From positions 1 through 64,000 of the forward strand of contig JAKLKA010000012.1 in NCBI GenBank assembly GCA_023150915.1: a DNA stretch of 64,000 bases. Direction: 5' to 3'. The notes below the pieces were generated by a model. The model was not told the DNA's origin, ran no database searches, and saw nothing but the letters and a program-made list of their open reading frames with translations. The stretch is from Polyangiaceae bacterium. GTDB lineage: Bacteria; Myxococcota_A; Polyangia; Polyangiales; Polyangiaceae. Each line of letters starts with the position of its first letter. Position 1 is the stretch's first letter. The position numbers and the translations under genes are program-made. This document shows, one piece after another, positions 17,318-25,633 of the stretch.

Positions 17318-17848
17318 TCAGGCGTGGCGATCGACGACCGACCAGTCGCGGCCGACCAGCGGGGGCAGCCCGAGGGCCTCCCAGGGGAACGCTTCGCGAA
17401 ATCGCCGTGGAAGCTCGTCGAGCTCGTAGCCCGAGACCTCGAACACCAGCTCGCCCTCCGACAGCTCGAAGCAAGCGCCCGACGCGCGAACCTTCGCGTG
17501 CTGCATCCGCGCGACCGCGTCGAGGCTCGCGCTGCCGCGCTGAAGCTCGTCGTCGGCGACGCCCTGCCGCGTGATCCAGTTGCCCGTGATGGCATAGCGA
17601 CCGGGGACGACGTCTTCCGATCGTGCAACTTCGACGCTGACCGGCATGCGCAGCGCGAGATCGCCGAGCCACGCGCGCGCCGACTCGGGTGTCACGCGCA
17701 CCGCGCAGACGTGGCGCTTCCACGGCAAGAGCTCGTAGCTGAACGCGAGCCCGTCTTCGGCTTGCAGCTGGCACTTGGCGGCGAACAGATCCTCGAGACG
17801 GTCGGCTCGAACGATGGCTGCGCTCTTGCGATAGGGCGCCATCGTCAT
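17318..17848 (-). CDS. Hypothetical cytoplasmic protein
   Basis: 176 residues. Starts MTMAPYRKSAAIV; its ATG shares a base with the stop of the upstream lipoprotein (TGATG). The 381-residue track ORF begins in the wrong frame of that gene. No signal peptide, no membrane helix and no family I recognise; the C-terminus is rich in aromatic residues (EAFPWEALGLPPLVGRDW). Co-expressed with the lipoproteins upstream. Confidence 0.65.
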   Translation of the reverse strand: MTMAPYRKSAAIVRADRLEDLFAAKCQLQAEDGLAFSYELLPWKRHVCAVRVTPESARAWLGDLALRMPVSVEVARSEDVVPGRYAITGNWITRQGVADDELQRGSASLDAVARMQHAKVRASGACFELSEGELVFEVSGYELDELPRRFREAFPWEALGLPPLVGRDWSVVDRHA

Positions 17849-18723
17849 CAATTGGGGCAGGCGGGGTCTTCGTAGTGAACCGTCAGCGAGATGGCGTCCA
17901 CGCGGGCCGTGGCCGCAGCGCTGGCCGCCACCGTCAGCAGCACGCCGAAATCTGCCGCCTGCACCTCTGCCAGAGTGATGGCCGTGGCACCCCAGAGCTC
18001 GGTGGCCGAACCATACTTCGCCGTGGCGTCGGTGGTGGGCCACGCGGTGCTCTTCGCGCCGTTGGTCGCGAGCGGCGCGCCCTTGACCAGCACGCGCACG
18101 TCTTTGTCGGTGAGCGCGCTGGCCGAGCCCTGGGCCGAGCGCTCGAGGCTCACCTCGACCCCCTTCACGACGGCGTTTGCCGGCAGCGCAAAGCCGAACG
18201 CCGACGCCTTGAGCTGGTTGCTGGTCTTGCCCGCGTCCAGGGCGGCGGTCGCCCACTTGTCGTCCGAGAGCGCTGCCTCGCCCACGCTGGCCCACGCCAC
18301 GCTGCCCGTGACCTTCGCCTCGAACACCGCGTCGGCCGAACGGGTCCGCGATTGCTTCTTGCTGCAGCCGCACTCTCCGGGCTTGGCGCCACCGCCGCAG
18401 GTGAACGGCCCCTGGCAGCCGCAGGTCAGCTGGTTGCCGCAGCCATCGTCCAGGTCGCCGCACTTCGGGGCAAGGGTGTCGCAGGTGGTGGGAAAGCAGC
18501 TGCCGTCACCGCCGCCGTCTTTGCCGCCGATGCCGCCGCTGCCGCCCGAGGCGGAAAGGGACTTGCGACAGCGGCCGTCCACGGCGCATCGCAGGCCGTC
18601 GGGGCACTCGCCGTCACCGCCGCTGGGGTCGCACAGGAACTGTGCGTCGTCGAAGCTCTCGTCGACGACGCAGCTCGCGGCCGAGGCGGCCACGGCGAAG
18701 AACGAGAATACGTAAGCGCGCAC
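17848..18723 (-). CDS. Cys-rich lipoprotein with C-terminal beta-sandwich
   Basis: 291 residues from GTG 18723 (or 18732); the track start is 66 codons upstream in non-coding sequence. Leader FSFFAVAASAASC fits a lipobox. A disulfide-rich region follows (CPDGLRCAVDGRC, TCGCQGPFTCGGG), then a roughly 135-residue domain with the pattern KWATAALDAGKTSNQL, FGFALPANAVVKGVEVS, ELWGATAITLAEVQAADFGV and a closing VDAISLTVHYE. I have seen this beta-rich module in many bacterial and phage surface proteins but cannot name a function. Confidence 0.68.
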   Translation of the reverse strand: MRAYVFSFFAVAASAASCVVDESFDDAQFLCDPSGGDGECPDGLRCAVDGRCRKSLSASGGSGGIGGKDGGGDGSCFPTTCDTLAPKCGDLDDGCGNQLTCGCQGPFTCGGGAKPGECGCSKKQSRTRSADAVFEAKVTGSVAWASVGEAALSDDKWATAALDAGKTSNQLKASAFGFALPANAVVKGVEVSLERSAQGSASALTDKDVRVLVKGAPLATNGAKSTAWPTTDATAKYGSATELWGATAITLAEVQAADFGVLLTVAASAAATARVDAISLTVHYEDPACPN

Positions 18724-18815
18724 GGGAGCCACGGGATGGTAGCAGAGCCAGCGGCGGAGGCGCGGGCGGCGTGATCTGCTGCAAGAACTGACGCCGCCCG
18801 AGCCGCGCGCGCACG

Positions 18816-19196
18816 CTACTCCTCTTTCGGGCACGGGGCCGCGGAGAGCGTCAGCGCGACCTTGACAGCGTCTTCTTCGATCGTCGCCGTCACCTCGCCC
18901 CAGAGCTCGCCGGCACTGCAAGCCCCGTTGCCGTCGCTGTCACCGATGGCACGCACCAGTACCTTCTCACCCGCCAGATCCACCTTCTCCGCGAAGGTGC
19001 CGTCCGAGCCGGCCTTGGCGGTGTGGACGCTGGTCTTCTCCGCGCCGTCGATGTCGAAGAACTCGAGCACCACGTCGCCCTGGGCGGACGCTCCGCTGAC
19101 GCTGCCCGTGACCTCGACCTCGCGCGACGCACTGCACCCCAGCGCCAGCGCACCCGCGCACAGACCCGTGACGATCGTGACCCATTTCTCGAGCAT
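18816..19196 (-). CDS. Small lipoprotein with transthyretin-like fold
   Basis: 126 residues. AGGAGG lies six bases before the ATG. Leader LCAGALALGC fits a lipobox. The rest resembles a single carboxypeptidase-regulatory/transthyretin-like sandwich (VEVTGSVSG, GDVVLEFFDIDG, KVLVRAIGDSDGNG). A strong sigma-54 type -24/-12 element lies 43 bases upstream of the ATG, so it heads the unit continuing to 17318. Confidence 0.72.
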   Translation of the reverse strand: MLEKWVTIVTGLCAGALALGCSASREVEVTGSVSGASAQGDVVLEFFDIDGAEKTSVHTAKAGSDGTFAEKVDLAGEKVLVRAIGDSDGNGACSAGELWGEVTATIEEDAVKVALTLSAAPCPKEE

Positions 19197-19238
19197 GTGG
19201 ACCTCCTGACGAGCGACTTCCGCTCAGGGCAGTCCCAT

Positions 19239-19254
19239 CGCAAGGCCCGTGCCG
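19239..19254 (-). promoter_or_regulatory. Sigma-54 -24/-12 promoter candidate
   Basis: CGGCACGGGCCTTGCG on the minus strand: GG and GC exactly ten bases apart, 14 of 16 matches to TGGCACGNNNNTTGCW. Expected start site near 19228 leaves a 32-base leader holding the AGGAGG of the lipoprotein at 19196. Confidence 0.6.
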
Positions 19255-19382
19255 TCGCGATCTGGCGGTGATTGCGCGCTACGGGACAGTTTCGTTGCGC
19301 CCGAGCAACAGCTCGCCCTCACACCTGGGCGACGCGAGCGACAGTAACTTCTTTCAGGTGGGGGCGGGCAGGCCTCGGTCAG

Positions 19383-22300
19383 TCACGGATACGGCGGACC
19401 CATGATCTGGTCGAGCTTGCCGCCGGTGGCGTCGAAGGGCGTCGCCTTGCGCGCGTCGCTCTTCGAGGCGTGACTGATGATGTCGGGCTTGATCGAGATG
19501 TCGAACTCTTTGCCGGTGGTGGGCCCGTGGCAGCCGCCGCAGAAGTTGTTGAACACCTCGCGCCGGAACGACAGCGTGAGCCACTCGCCGGGGTAATATT
19601 GCAGCTCTTCGCGCTGGTGGTGCAGCGTGGGCTTGCTCTCGCCCTTCAGCTGTTGCTCCACGGCCAGCACCACGGGCAGGCCGGCGGGCGCCTGGAACTT
19701 CACCGAGCCGTCGTCCTCGAGCGGCACCTCGCCGACCTTGACGCGCCGTGAGTAGACCTTTCCGAACTCGTCCTCGACGATGTACGGGCTGGGGTCGTTC
19801 AGGCTGGTCTCTTTGTCGGGCGGAAGGCTGGCCCAGGCCTCGAACGAGCGCATGTCTTCGTTGATGCGCCGGCCCGAGCGGGTGCTCTGGAAGAGCAGCG
19901 CGGCGAGCATGGGGAAGTCGACGATGGTGAGCTGGAAGCGGTCGACGCGCTTCTGGTCGTCGTCTTTGTCGTAGACCACACCGTGGAACACCGAGTCACC
20001 GCCGGGCGTGGTGCGGAACACCCCGCGGTCGACGCGACCGAAGACGGCCACCGGCCAGATCTCGTCGGAGGCCGGATCCGAGAGGCCGGCCAGCGGCGTG
20101 CGCTGCCCGGTGCTCGGGTCCACCGCGACCACGTCGAAGTTGCCGCTGAACTTCTCGAGGTTGACCACGTTGGCGGCGTAGCTGACCAGAATGTCGCCGT
20201 TCGGTAGCGGCGACGGGTTGCGGTAAGCGCCCTTGATGGTCTTGGCCACGCGGCCCGAGGCCGCCGGATCCACGAACGTGAGCGAGCGCTGGTAGAACGG
20301 GGTCTTGGCGTAATCCAGAGCGTCCGGATCCTCGGCGTAGTCTTCCGGGTTGTCGCTCACGTTGTCTTGGCCAATGCTGCGGTTGATCACCACCAGCGCG
20401 CCCGCCAGGTTGGCCGCGCCGCGATCACTGGCAATGCCCACGAAGTTCTGATCGAGCAGCTGCGAAGTCTCGGTGAGCTGCAGGTGCCCGAAGTGGGCGC
20501 GCTGGCCGAAGAGCGGGTGATAGTCGCCGCCGTCCAGGTTGATGCGCCGCGCGGCGAGCTGATAGAACCCGGGCTGCCGCTTCTCGGCGGTCATCAAGAG
20601 CTGCCCGTTGATCTTGAACGCCGGGTACATCTCCTGGTTCGAGAGGAAGGTCAGCTGGCGGATCTTGCCCTTCTCGAGCACGTACAGGTTCGCGTTGAGC
20701 TTGGCCGGGTCGGCTGCCGAGCGCTGCGGGCCAGGGAACATGTGACCCTGGGGGATGTTGCCGCGACTCGAGGTGAAAACCAGGCTGCCATCGGCCGCGA
20801 AGGCGGGGTCGAAGTTGTGGATCAGTGCCCCGTTGCTCGGCAACGGCGCGCCGCCACTGTCGGTCGGCGGCGCGTTGATCGTGGGCTCGGGGGCGCAGCC
20901 CGACCCGTCGGCGTTCATCACGTACACGCGGTAGGGCTCCGTGGCCGAGCTCCGCGCGCCGAACGCGATCTTCTTACCGTCCCACGAAGCCATGGGCCGG
21001 CGGACGTCGGCGCTGCTCGCGGTCAGCCCGCAGCCGCCGAGCAAGCTGGTGTCGCCGCCGGTGGTCGTGATGGCACCGGCCTGGTCGAGTGATGCGCCGA
21101 TGAACCGCAGGTCGGCGCCGGGCCGATACGTCTCCCAGTCTTGCATCGTCTCGGGCTGGGCAAGCGGCGCACGCTTGACGTAGACGATGCCCTGGAGCGG
21201 GAGCAGGTTCTTCATCCGCTCGGTGCGCTCTTTCTCGATCCACGCCACGACCACGCAGTAGGGCGACTGGTCGTCGAGCGGCCCGGTCTCGGCGGCCTTG
21301 AGGTCGCACGCGCTCGGATCCCCACCCAGGGCGAAGAGCGAGCCGCCGCGGTGCTTCATGCCCGGGCCCGCGGGCCCTTGCGGCAGGTTCTTGCGGATCA
21401 GGCGGCTGGCGTTGGGGTCGGGCGACTCGAGGGCGACTTGCTCGAGCACCTCGAGATAGTTGTGACGGCTGGTGGCGACACCGAAGTGACCGCCGCTGGG
21501 CGGGCGCGGGCGGAAGTCGTTGAACACCGGTGACGAGTGGCAACCGAGCAGCACGCAGCCGCGCTTGACCAGCATGGGTTGCACGCGCTTCGCGAACATC
21601 TCGAAGCCCGGGTCTTTCGGGATGTTCGTCGGGCCGCCGTGGGCGGTGGCCCACTCGAGCACCGCCTTGTAGCTGTCGTCGTCGGTCGACTCGATGAACC
21701 AACCGCCCGGGTGGTAGACGCCACCGTACGCGGGATTCAACGGTCGGGTCAGGATCTCGCTGAACTGCGGGTTGACCGCCACATAGTCGCTGGCCGAGAA
21801 GTAGTTCCAGCGCTTCTGCTCTTCGCTCTGCCCGCACGAGAGCGGGAACGCCGCTTCGTCCGTGCCGTGGCAGTTGCCACCGGCGCAGTTCGACACCAGC
21901 CACGGGTTCACCTTGTCCACGAACACCGCATAGTCGGGGTTCGGCGGATCCTTGCTCGGGTCGAAGAGCGCGTCTTTGCCGATGGCCTCGACGCAGGGGT
22001 CCCGTGCGATCTCGGGCTTCTTCGGTTGCGCGTTGTTCTCGGTCGCGCCGCGCTCGAGCCAGGTCAGAACGGTGCGGAACGCGGCCGAGCCACTGTCGAG
22101 CACGGTGCCGCCGGCGTGCGGGATGTCGGTCTGGATGTTGGTCTCGGTCCCGTCGTAGTGGTTCAGCTTCAGCGTCTGCTGCGAGCTGGCCTTGGCCAAG
22201 AGCGCCGGCATTCCGTACGGACCGAAGTTCGCGAGCAGGTCCTGCCGCTTCGCGATCATGTCGTAGCTGGTGACGTCCAGGTTACCCAGGGCGTTGCCGC

Positions 22301-22487
22301 GCTCGTCGGCGGTGACGTGACACGACGACCCGGTCGGGCTGGCCACGCACGAGGCCTGAAGGATGGGCCCGATCTTGCGGTCGAAGTAACTGCCTTCCGC
22401 TTCGACCTCGCGCTGGCTACAACTGGCGCTGGCCCAGAGGGTGAGGCCGAGGACCAAGGGCACCGCAATTGTACGATTTACCGACAT
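19383..22487 (-). CDS. Large lipoprotein with c-type heme motifs and PD40-like propeller (HzsA-related architecture)
   Basis: 1034 residues from ATG 22487, preceded by GGAGG at good spacing; the track start adds 33 residues. Leader LGLTLWASASC fits a lipobox. Possible heme sites are one canonical CGGCH near the C-terminus and two CX4CH sites (CAGGNCH, CVLLGCH); an N-terminal SCVASPTGSSCH is too long to be a usual site. The middle holds strands typical of PD40/TolB propellers (IAFGARSSATEPYRVYVMNA, FDPAFAADGSLVFTSSRG). This resembles proteins annotated as related to hydrazine synthase alpha, most of which do not make hydrazine. A role in periplasmic electron transfer or oxidation is plausible; substrate unknown. 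Confidence 0.72.
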   Translation of the reverse strand: MSVNRTIAVPLVLGLTLWASASCSQREVEAEGSYFDRKIGPILQASCVASPTGSSCHVTADERGNALGNLDVTSYDMIAKRQDLLANFGPYGMPALLAKASSQQTLKLNHYDGTETNIQTDIPHAGGTVLDSGSAAFRTVLTWLERGATENNAQPKKPEIARDPCVEAIGKDALFDPSKDPPNPDYAVFVDKVNPWLVSNCAGGNCHGTDEAAFPLSCGQSEEQKRWNYFSASDYVAVNPQFSEILTRPLNPAYGGVYHPGGWFIESTDDDSYKAVLEWATAHGGPTNIPKDPGFEMFAKRVQPMLVKRGCVLLGCHSSPVFNDFRPRPPSGGHFGVATSRHNYLEVLEQVALESPDPNASRLIRKNLPQGPAGPGMKHRGGSLFALGGDPSACDLKAAETGPLDDQSPYCVVVAWIEKERTERMKNLLPLQGIVYVKRAPLAQPETMQDWETYRPGADLRFIGASLDQAGAITTTGGDTSLLGGCGLTASSADVRRPMASWDGKKIAFGARSSATEPYRVYVMNADGSGCAPEPTINAPPTDSGGAPLPSNGALIHNFDPAFAADGSLVFTSSRGNIPQGHMFPGPQRSAADPAKLNANLYVLEKGKIRQLTFLSNQEMYPAFKINGQLLMTAEKRQPGFYQLAARRINLDGGDYHPLFGQRAHFGHLQLTETSQLLDQNFVGIASDRGAANLAGALVVINRSIGQDNVSDNPEDYAEDPDALDYAKTPFYQRSLTFVDPAASGRVAKTIKGAYRNPSPLPNGDILVSYAANVVNLEKFSGNFDVVAVDPSTGQRTPLAGLSDPASDEIWPVAVFGRVDRGVFRTTPGGDSVFHGVVYDKDDDQKRVDRFQLTIVDFPMLAALLFQSTRSGRRINEDMRSFEAWASLPPDKETSLNDPSPYIVEDEFGKVYSRRVKVGEVPLEDDGSVKFQAPAGLPVVLAVEQQLKGESKPTLHHQREELQYYPGEWLTLSFRREVFNNFCGGCHGPTTGKEFDISIKPDIISHASKSDARKATPFDATGGKLDQIMGPPYP

Positions 22488-22563
22488 CGCGCCATCCTCC
22501 GGACTTGGATCTTGGGTGGAACGGGAACAGTTCGCAATCCTCTGAACGCTCGTTTGGGGACCG

Positions 22564-24231
22564 ATGCAACTGATTTTCTGCAGCAATATCAGGACATTGT
22601 CCGGTCATTCGGGGGATGCCCTGGCGGTCGACGCTGGGCGGATCCGGGCCATCGGATCGCGGGCAGAGCTTGCCGCGCGCCATCCCGACGCGCCTTCAGT
22701 GGACCTCGGGGTCCGGACATTGGTCCCGGGCTTCATCGACCCGCACCACCACCTGTCCATGCGCTGCGCGCTCGAGACCGGCGTGGACTGTCGCCCGCGG
22801 GTCGCGCCGACCCTCGACGCGCTGCTCACCCGACTGCAGGACGCTTCCCACACGCTCGAGCCGGGGGCCTGGGTGGTTGGGTTCGGCTACGACGAGCTCG
22901 CGCTTGGCGAGCGACGCCATCCAACCCGCGACGATCTGGACGCGGCCTGCCCGAAGCACCCGGTCTTGCTGTTCCACTACAGCTGCCACGAGATCGTCGC
23001 CAGCTCCCTGGCGCTTTCGCTGGCGGGCATCGGCGAGACAACCCCGGAGCCGGCGGGCGGAAGTCACGCGCGGGATCGACGCGGGCGGCTGACGGGTCGC
23101 CTGGTCGAAGCGGCGCTGTGTCCCGTGGAGCGGCTGGGGGTGCCCGATCGCCTCGCGCGATCGGCCGAGGCGGTGCTGGCGCGTCTGGACGTGGTGCAAG
23201 ACGAGCTGCTCGCGGTCGGCATCACTCACCTCGCCGATCCGACGGTGCCGAGTGAGATGCACGAGCTCTACTGCCGCGCGCTGGCAGCGTCGGGCCTGCG
23301 CGTCGGGGTGACGGCGATGCCGGTGTCCGAGCTGGGCTACTTGCGACCGGGGTGGGACGCGGTGGAGCGCGGGCCGCGCACCGGTGAGGGCAGCGAGCTG
23401 TACCGCGCTGGGCCGCTCAAGCTGATCTTCGACGGCGCGAGCCGTTGCGCCATGTGCGCGTCGAGCGCCGAGATCGTGCGCATCTCATTGGCCGGCCTCG
23501 GCGGTGCGCTGCGCGCCCGTCGGCTGGACGGACTCCGGACGCTGACCGACACGCAGCCGCGGCGGGTCGACGGGCGGTGGAAGACGGGGATCTCGTTCCT
23601 GGAAGGGCGCGCCGCCCGCGAGCTGGTCGCCCGCGCCACGGATGCGGGCTTTTCCCTGGCAATGCACGCCATTGGCAATGCCGCGACCGACGAGGTGCTG
23701 GCGGCGGTGGTGGCCGCGCGCTCCAAGATCCGCGACGTTCCCCCGCCGCGCATCGAGCACGCCACGTTCTTGCGACCCGATCAGCCGCGGCGCATCGCCG
23801 ACGCGGGCATCGCGGTGGTGACCCAGCCGGGCTTCTTGCGCCTGCCGGCGTTCGACCTGGTACGCATGCCGGGCCCCTTCGCGACCTTGCCGCTGCGCAC
23901 GCTGATCGACGCGGGGGTGTGCGTGTCGGGCAGCTCGGATGCGCCGGTGATCGACTTCGACCCGCTGGCGGCCATGCGAAGCGCGGTCGACCGGCGCACG
24001 GCCAGCGGTGCGGTGCTCGACGCGTCGCAGGCCATCACCCCGCTCGAAGCCCTGCGGCTCTACACCGAGCACGCGGCCCGGGTGTGCGGTGAGCTCGAGC
24101 TTCGTGGGACGCTGGCGCCGGGCAAGCGCGCCGACTTCGTGGTGCTGTCGGCCGACCCGGTCACGCAGCTGGCCGACGCCCGCGTGGAGCAGACCTGGGT
24201 GGGCGGCGTGCGCGCGTTCAGCGCCGCCTGA
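22564..24231 (+). CDS. Metal-dependent amidohydrolase (YtcJ-like, amidohydrolase_3)
   Basis: 555 residues. GGGGA precedes the ATG. The amidohydrolase metal motif is PGFIDPHHHLS (about residue 60), with later ligands in AMHAIGN, RIEHATFL and SGSSDAPVIDFDPL, and the C-terminal beta-sandwich closure LAPGKRADFVVLSADP. No signal peptide, so cytoplasmic. Family members hydrolyse cyclic amides or related C-N bonds; the substrate cannot be told. Its 3' end overlaps the convergent kinase gene by 14 bases. Divergent from the heme-motif lipoprotein, sharing a 76-base region without an obvious promoter. Confidence 0.88.
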   Translation: MQLIFCSNIRTLSGHSGDALAVDAGRIRAIGSRAELAARHPDAPSVDLGVRTLVPGFIDPHHHLSMRCALETGVDCRPRVAPTLDALLTRLQDASHTLEPGAWVVGFGYDELALGERRHPTRDDLDAACPKHPVLLFHYSCHEIVASSLALSLAGIGETTPEPAGGSHARDRRGRLTGRLVEAALCPVERLGVPDRLARSAEAVLARLDVVQDELLAVGITHLADPTVPSEMHELYCRALAASGLRVGVTAMPVSELGYLRPGWDAVERGPRTGEGSELYRAGPLKLIFDGASRCAMCASSAEIVRISLAGLGGALRARRLDGLRTLTDTQPRRVDGRWKTGISFLEGRAARELVARATDAGFSLAMHAIGNAATDEVLAAVVAARSKIRDVPPPRIEHATFLRPDQPRRIADAGIAVVTQPGFLRLPAFDLVRMPGPFATLPLRTLIDAGVCVSGSSDAPVIDFDPLAAMRSAVDRRTASGAVLDASQAITPLEALRLYTEHAARVCGELELRGTLAPGKRADFVVLSADPVTQLADARVEQTWVGGVRAFSAA

Positions 24232-25633
24232 GCAGGCGCTTCACCTTGCGGGCCAGCACGTCGGCCGTGACGGGCGCGGCCATCACATCGGCGGCTCCAG
24301 CCTCGATCAGCTGGCGCATGGCGGCGGCATCGACGTGGTCGAGCACCGCGATCACGCGCGCCGCGGGGTTGGACCCGAGGGCCTGAACTGCGGCGGCGAC
24401 CGAGCTGCCGGCGTCATAGACCACGACGTCTGCACCAACGTCGACCTGCCGGCTGTGCGACGCCGCGAGCCCGTGCGCCGCGAGCCCGGCCAAGAGCGCC
24501 GGATCGGCCAAGAGCGAGCCAGCCCGCGGGACAATGGCCACGCTGCCGTGCACTGCGGGCGCATCTTCGGGGACCGCGCCGCTGTTCCAGCCCGGAACGC
24601 GATGCGCGCGGTCGCCGCCCGGCAGCTCGCCCTTCCGCGGCGGCAGGCGCGCCGCGCTGGCTTCGCGATCGACGGCCTCGAGCAGGCGCGCCTTGGCGCT
24701 CTTGGCATCGGGCGGGCGCTGGTGCGGGTGCTTGGCGAGAAGCTCGAGCCGCAGCGCTTCCAGCAGCGGCGGCACCGGCTCGCTGCCCTCGGGGCGTGCC
24801 AGAGGCGGCGGCGGCATGAACAGGTGCTGCGAAATCGTCTCGATGGCGTTCGGCGCCTCGAACGGAGGCTGCTTCTGCAAGAGGTCGGTGAGCAGGCAGC
24901 CGAAGGCGTAAAGATCCGTGCTTGGCCCGACCTGGAGCGAGCGGCTCTGCTCCGGGCTCATGTAGGCCGGGGTGCCCGCGATCATGTCCTTCTTGGTCAG
25001 GGTCGGCGCGTGCGTGTCCGGATCGTCGACGTGGGCCAGGCCAAAGTCGACCACCTTGGCCACGCGCCGCCCCTGGGAGTCTCGCGAGAGGATCACGTTC
25101 TCGGGCTTGAGATCACGGTGCACGATGCCGTGGCGATGGGCCGCGTCCAGCGCGTCGAGCACGTCCACCGAGATCGCCACGACGTCGGCCAGGGCGGGCA
25201 TGCCCGGACATTCCGCCAGCCACTCGTCGAGGGCTTTGCCCTCGATCATCTCCATGACCAAGAAGAAGGTCGCCTCGTGCTGCCCGAAGTCGATGACCCG
25301 CACCACGTTCGGGTGGCTGAGCATCAGCGCCGCGCGGGCCTCGCGCCGGAACCGCTCGACGTATTGAGGCTGCGCCGCCACCCACGCGTGCATGACCTTC
25401 ACGGCCACCGGCACACCCAGCTGCACCTGCTCGCCGACCCACACGCTGCCCATGCCGCCCTGCCCCAGAAAGCGCGTCAGCCGGTATTTCCCGGCCAGAA
25501 CACTGCCCACCCCCAGCGTGGAGGGCGGGATGCTGTCACCGGTCTGCGAGAGCTGCGTCTCGGCTTCTTGTGCGGCCTTCCGGGCAGCCGCCACGGGCCG
25601 AAAGCCGCCCTGGGGGTCGTCGTCGCCACTCAT
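24218..25633 (-). CDS. Ser/Thr protein kinase with degenerate receiver-like C-terminus
   Basis: 471 residues from ATG 25633, overlapping the previous stop as ATGA. Kinase at about residues 50-310 with LGQGGMGSVW, VAVKVMHAW, HRDLKPENV, DFGLAHV and TPAYMSPEQ, all intact. After a linker the last 85 residues look like a response-regulator fold (DVVVYDAGSS, VIAVLDHVDAAAMRQLIEAG, ADVMAAPVTADVLARKVKRL), but the conserved Lys before Pro is Ala, so phosphoryl-switching is doubtful. No membrane helix. Last gene of the OmpA / cyclase / FecR-like / kinase operon. Confidence 0.87.
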   Translation of the reverse strand: MSGDDDPQGGFRPVAAARKAAQEAETQLSQTGDSIPPSTLGVGSVLAGKYRLTRFLGQGGMGSVWVGEQVQLGVPVAVKVMHAWVAAQPQYVERFRREARAALMLSHPNVVRVIDFGQHEATFFLVMEMIEGKALDEWLAECPGMPALADVVAISVDVLDALDAAHRHGIVHRDLKPENVILSRDSQGRRVAKVVDFGLAHVDDPDTHAPTLTKKDMIAGTPAYMSPEQSRSLQVGPSTDLYAFGCLLTDLLQKQPPFEAPNAIETISQHLFMPPPPLARPEGSEPVPPLLEALRLELLAKHPHQRPPDAKSAKARLLEAVDREASAARLPPRKGELPGGDRAHRVPGWNSGAVPEDAPAVHGSVAIVPRAGSLLADPALLAGLAAHGLAASHSRQVDVGADVVVYDAGSSVAAAVQALGSNPAARVIAVLDHVDAAAMRQLIEAGAADVMAAPVTADVLARKVKRLLRRR

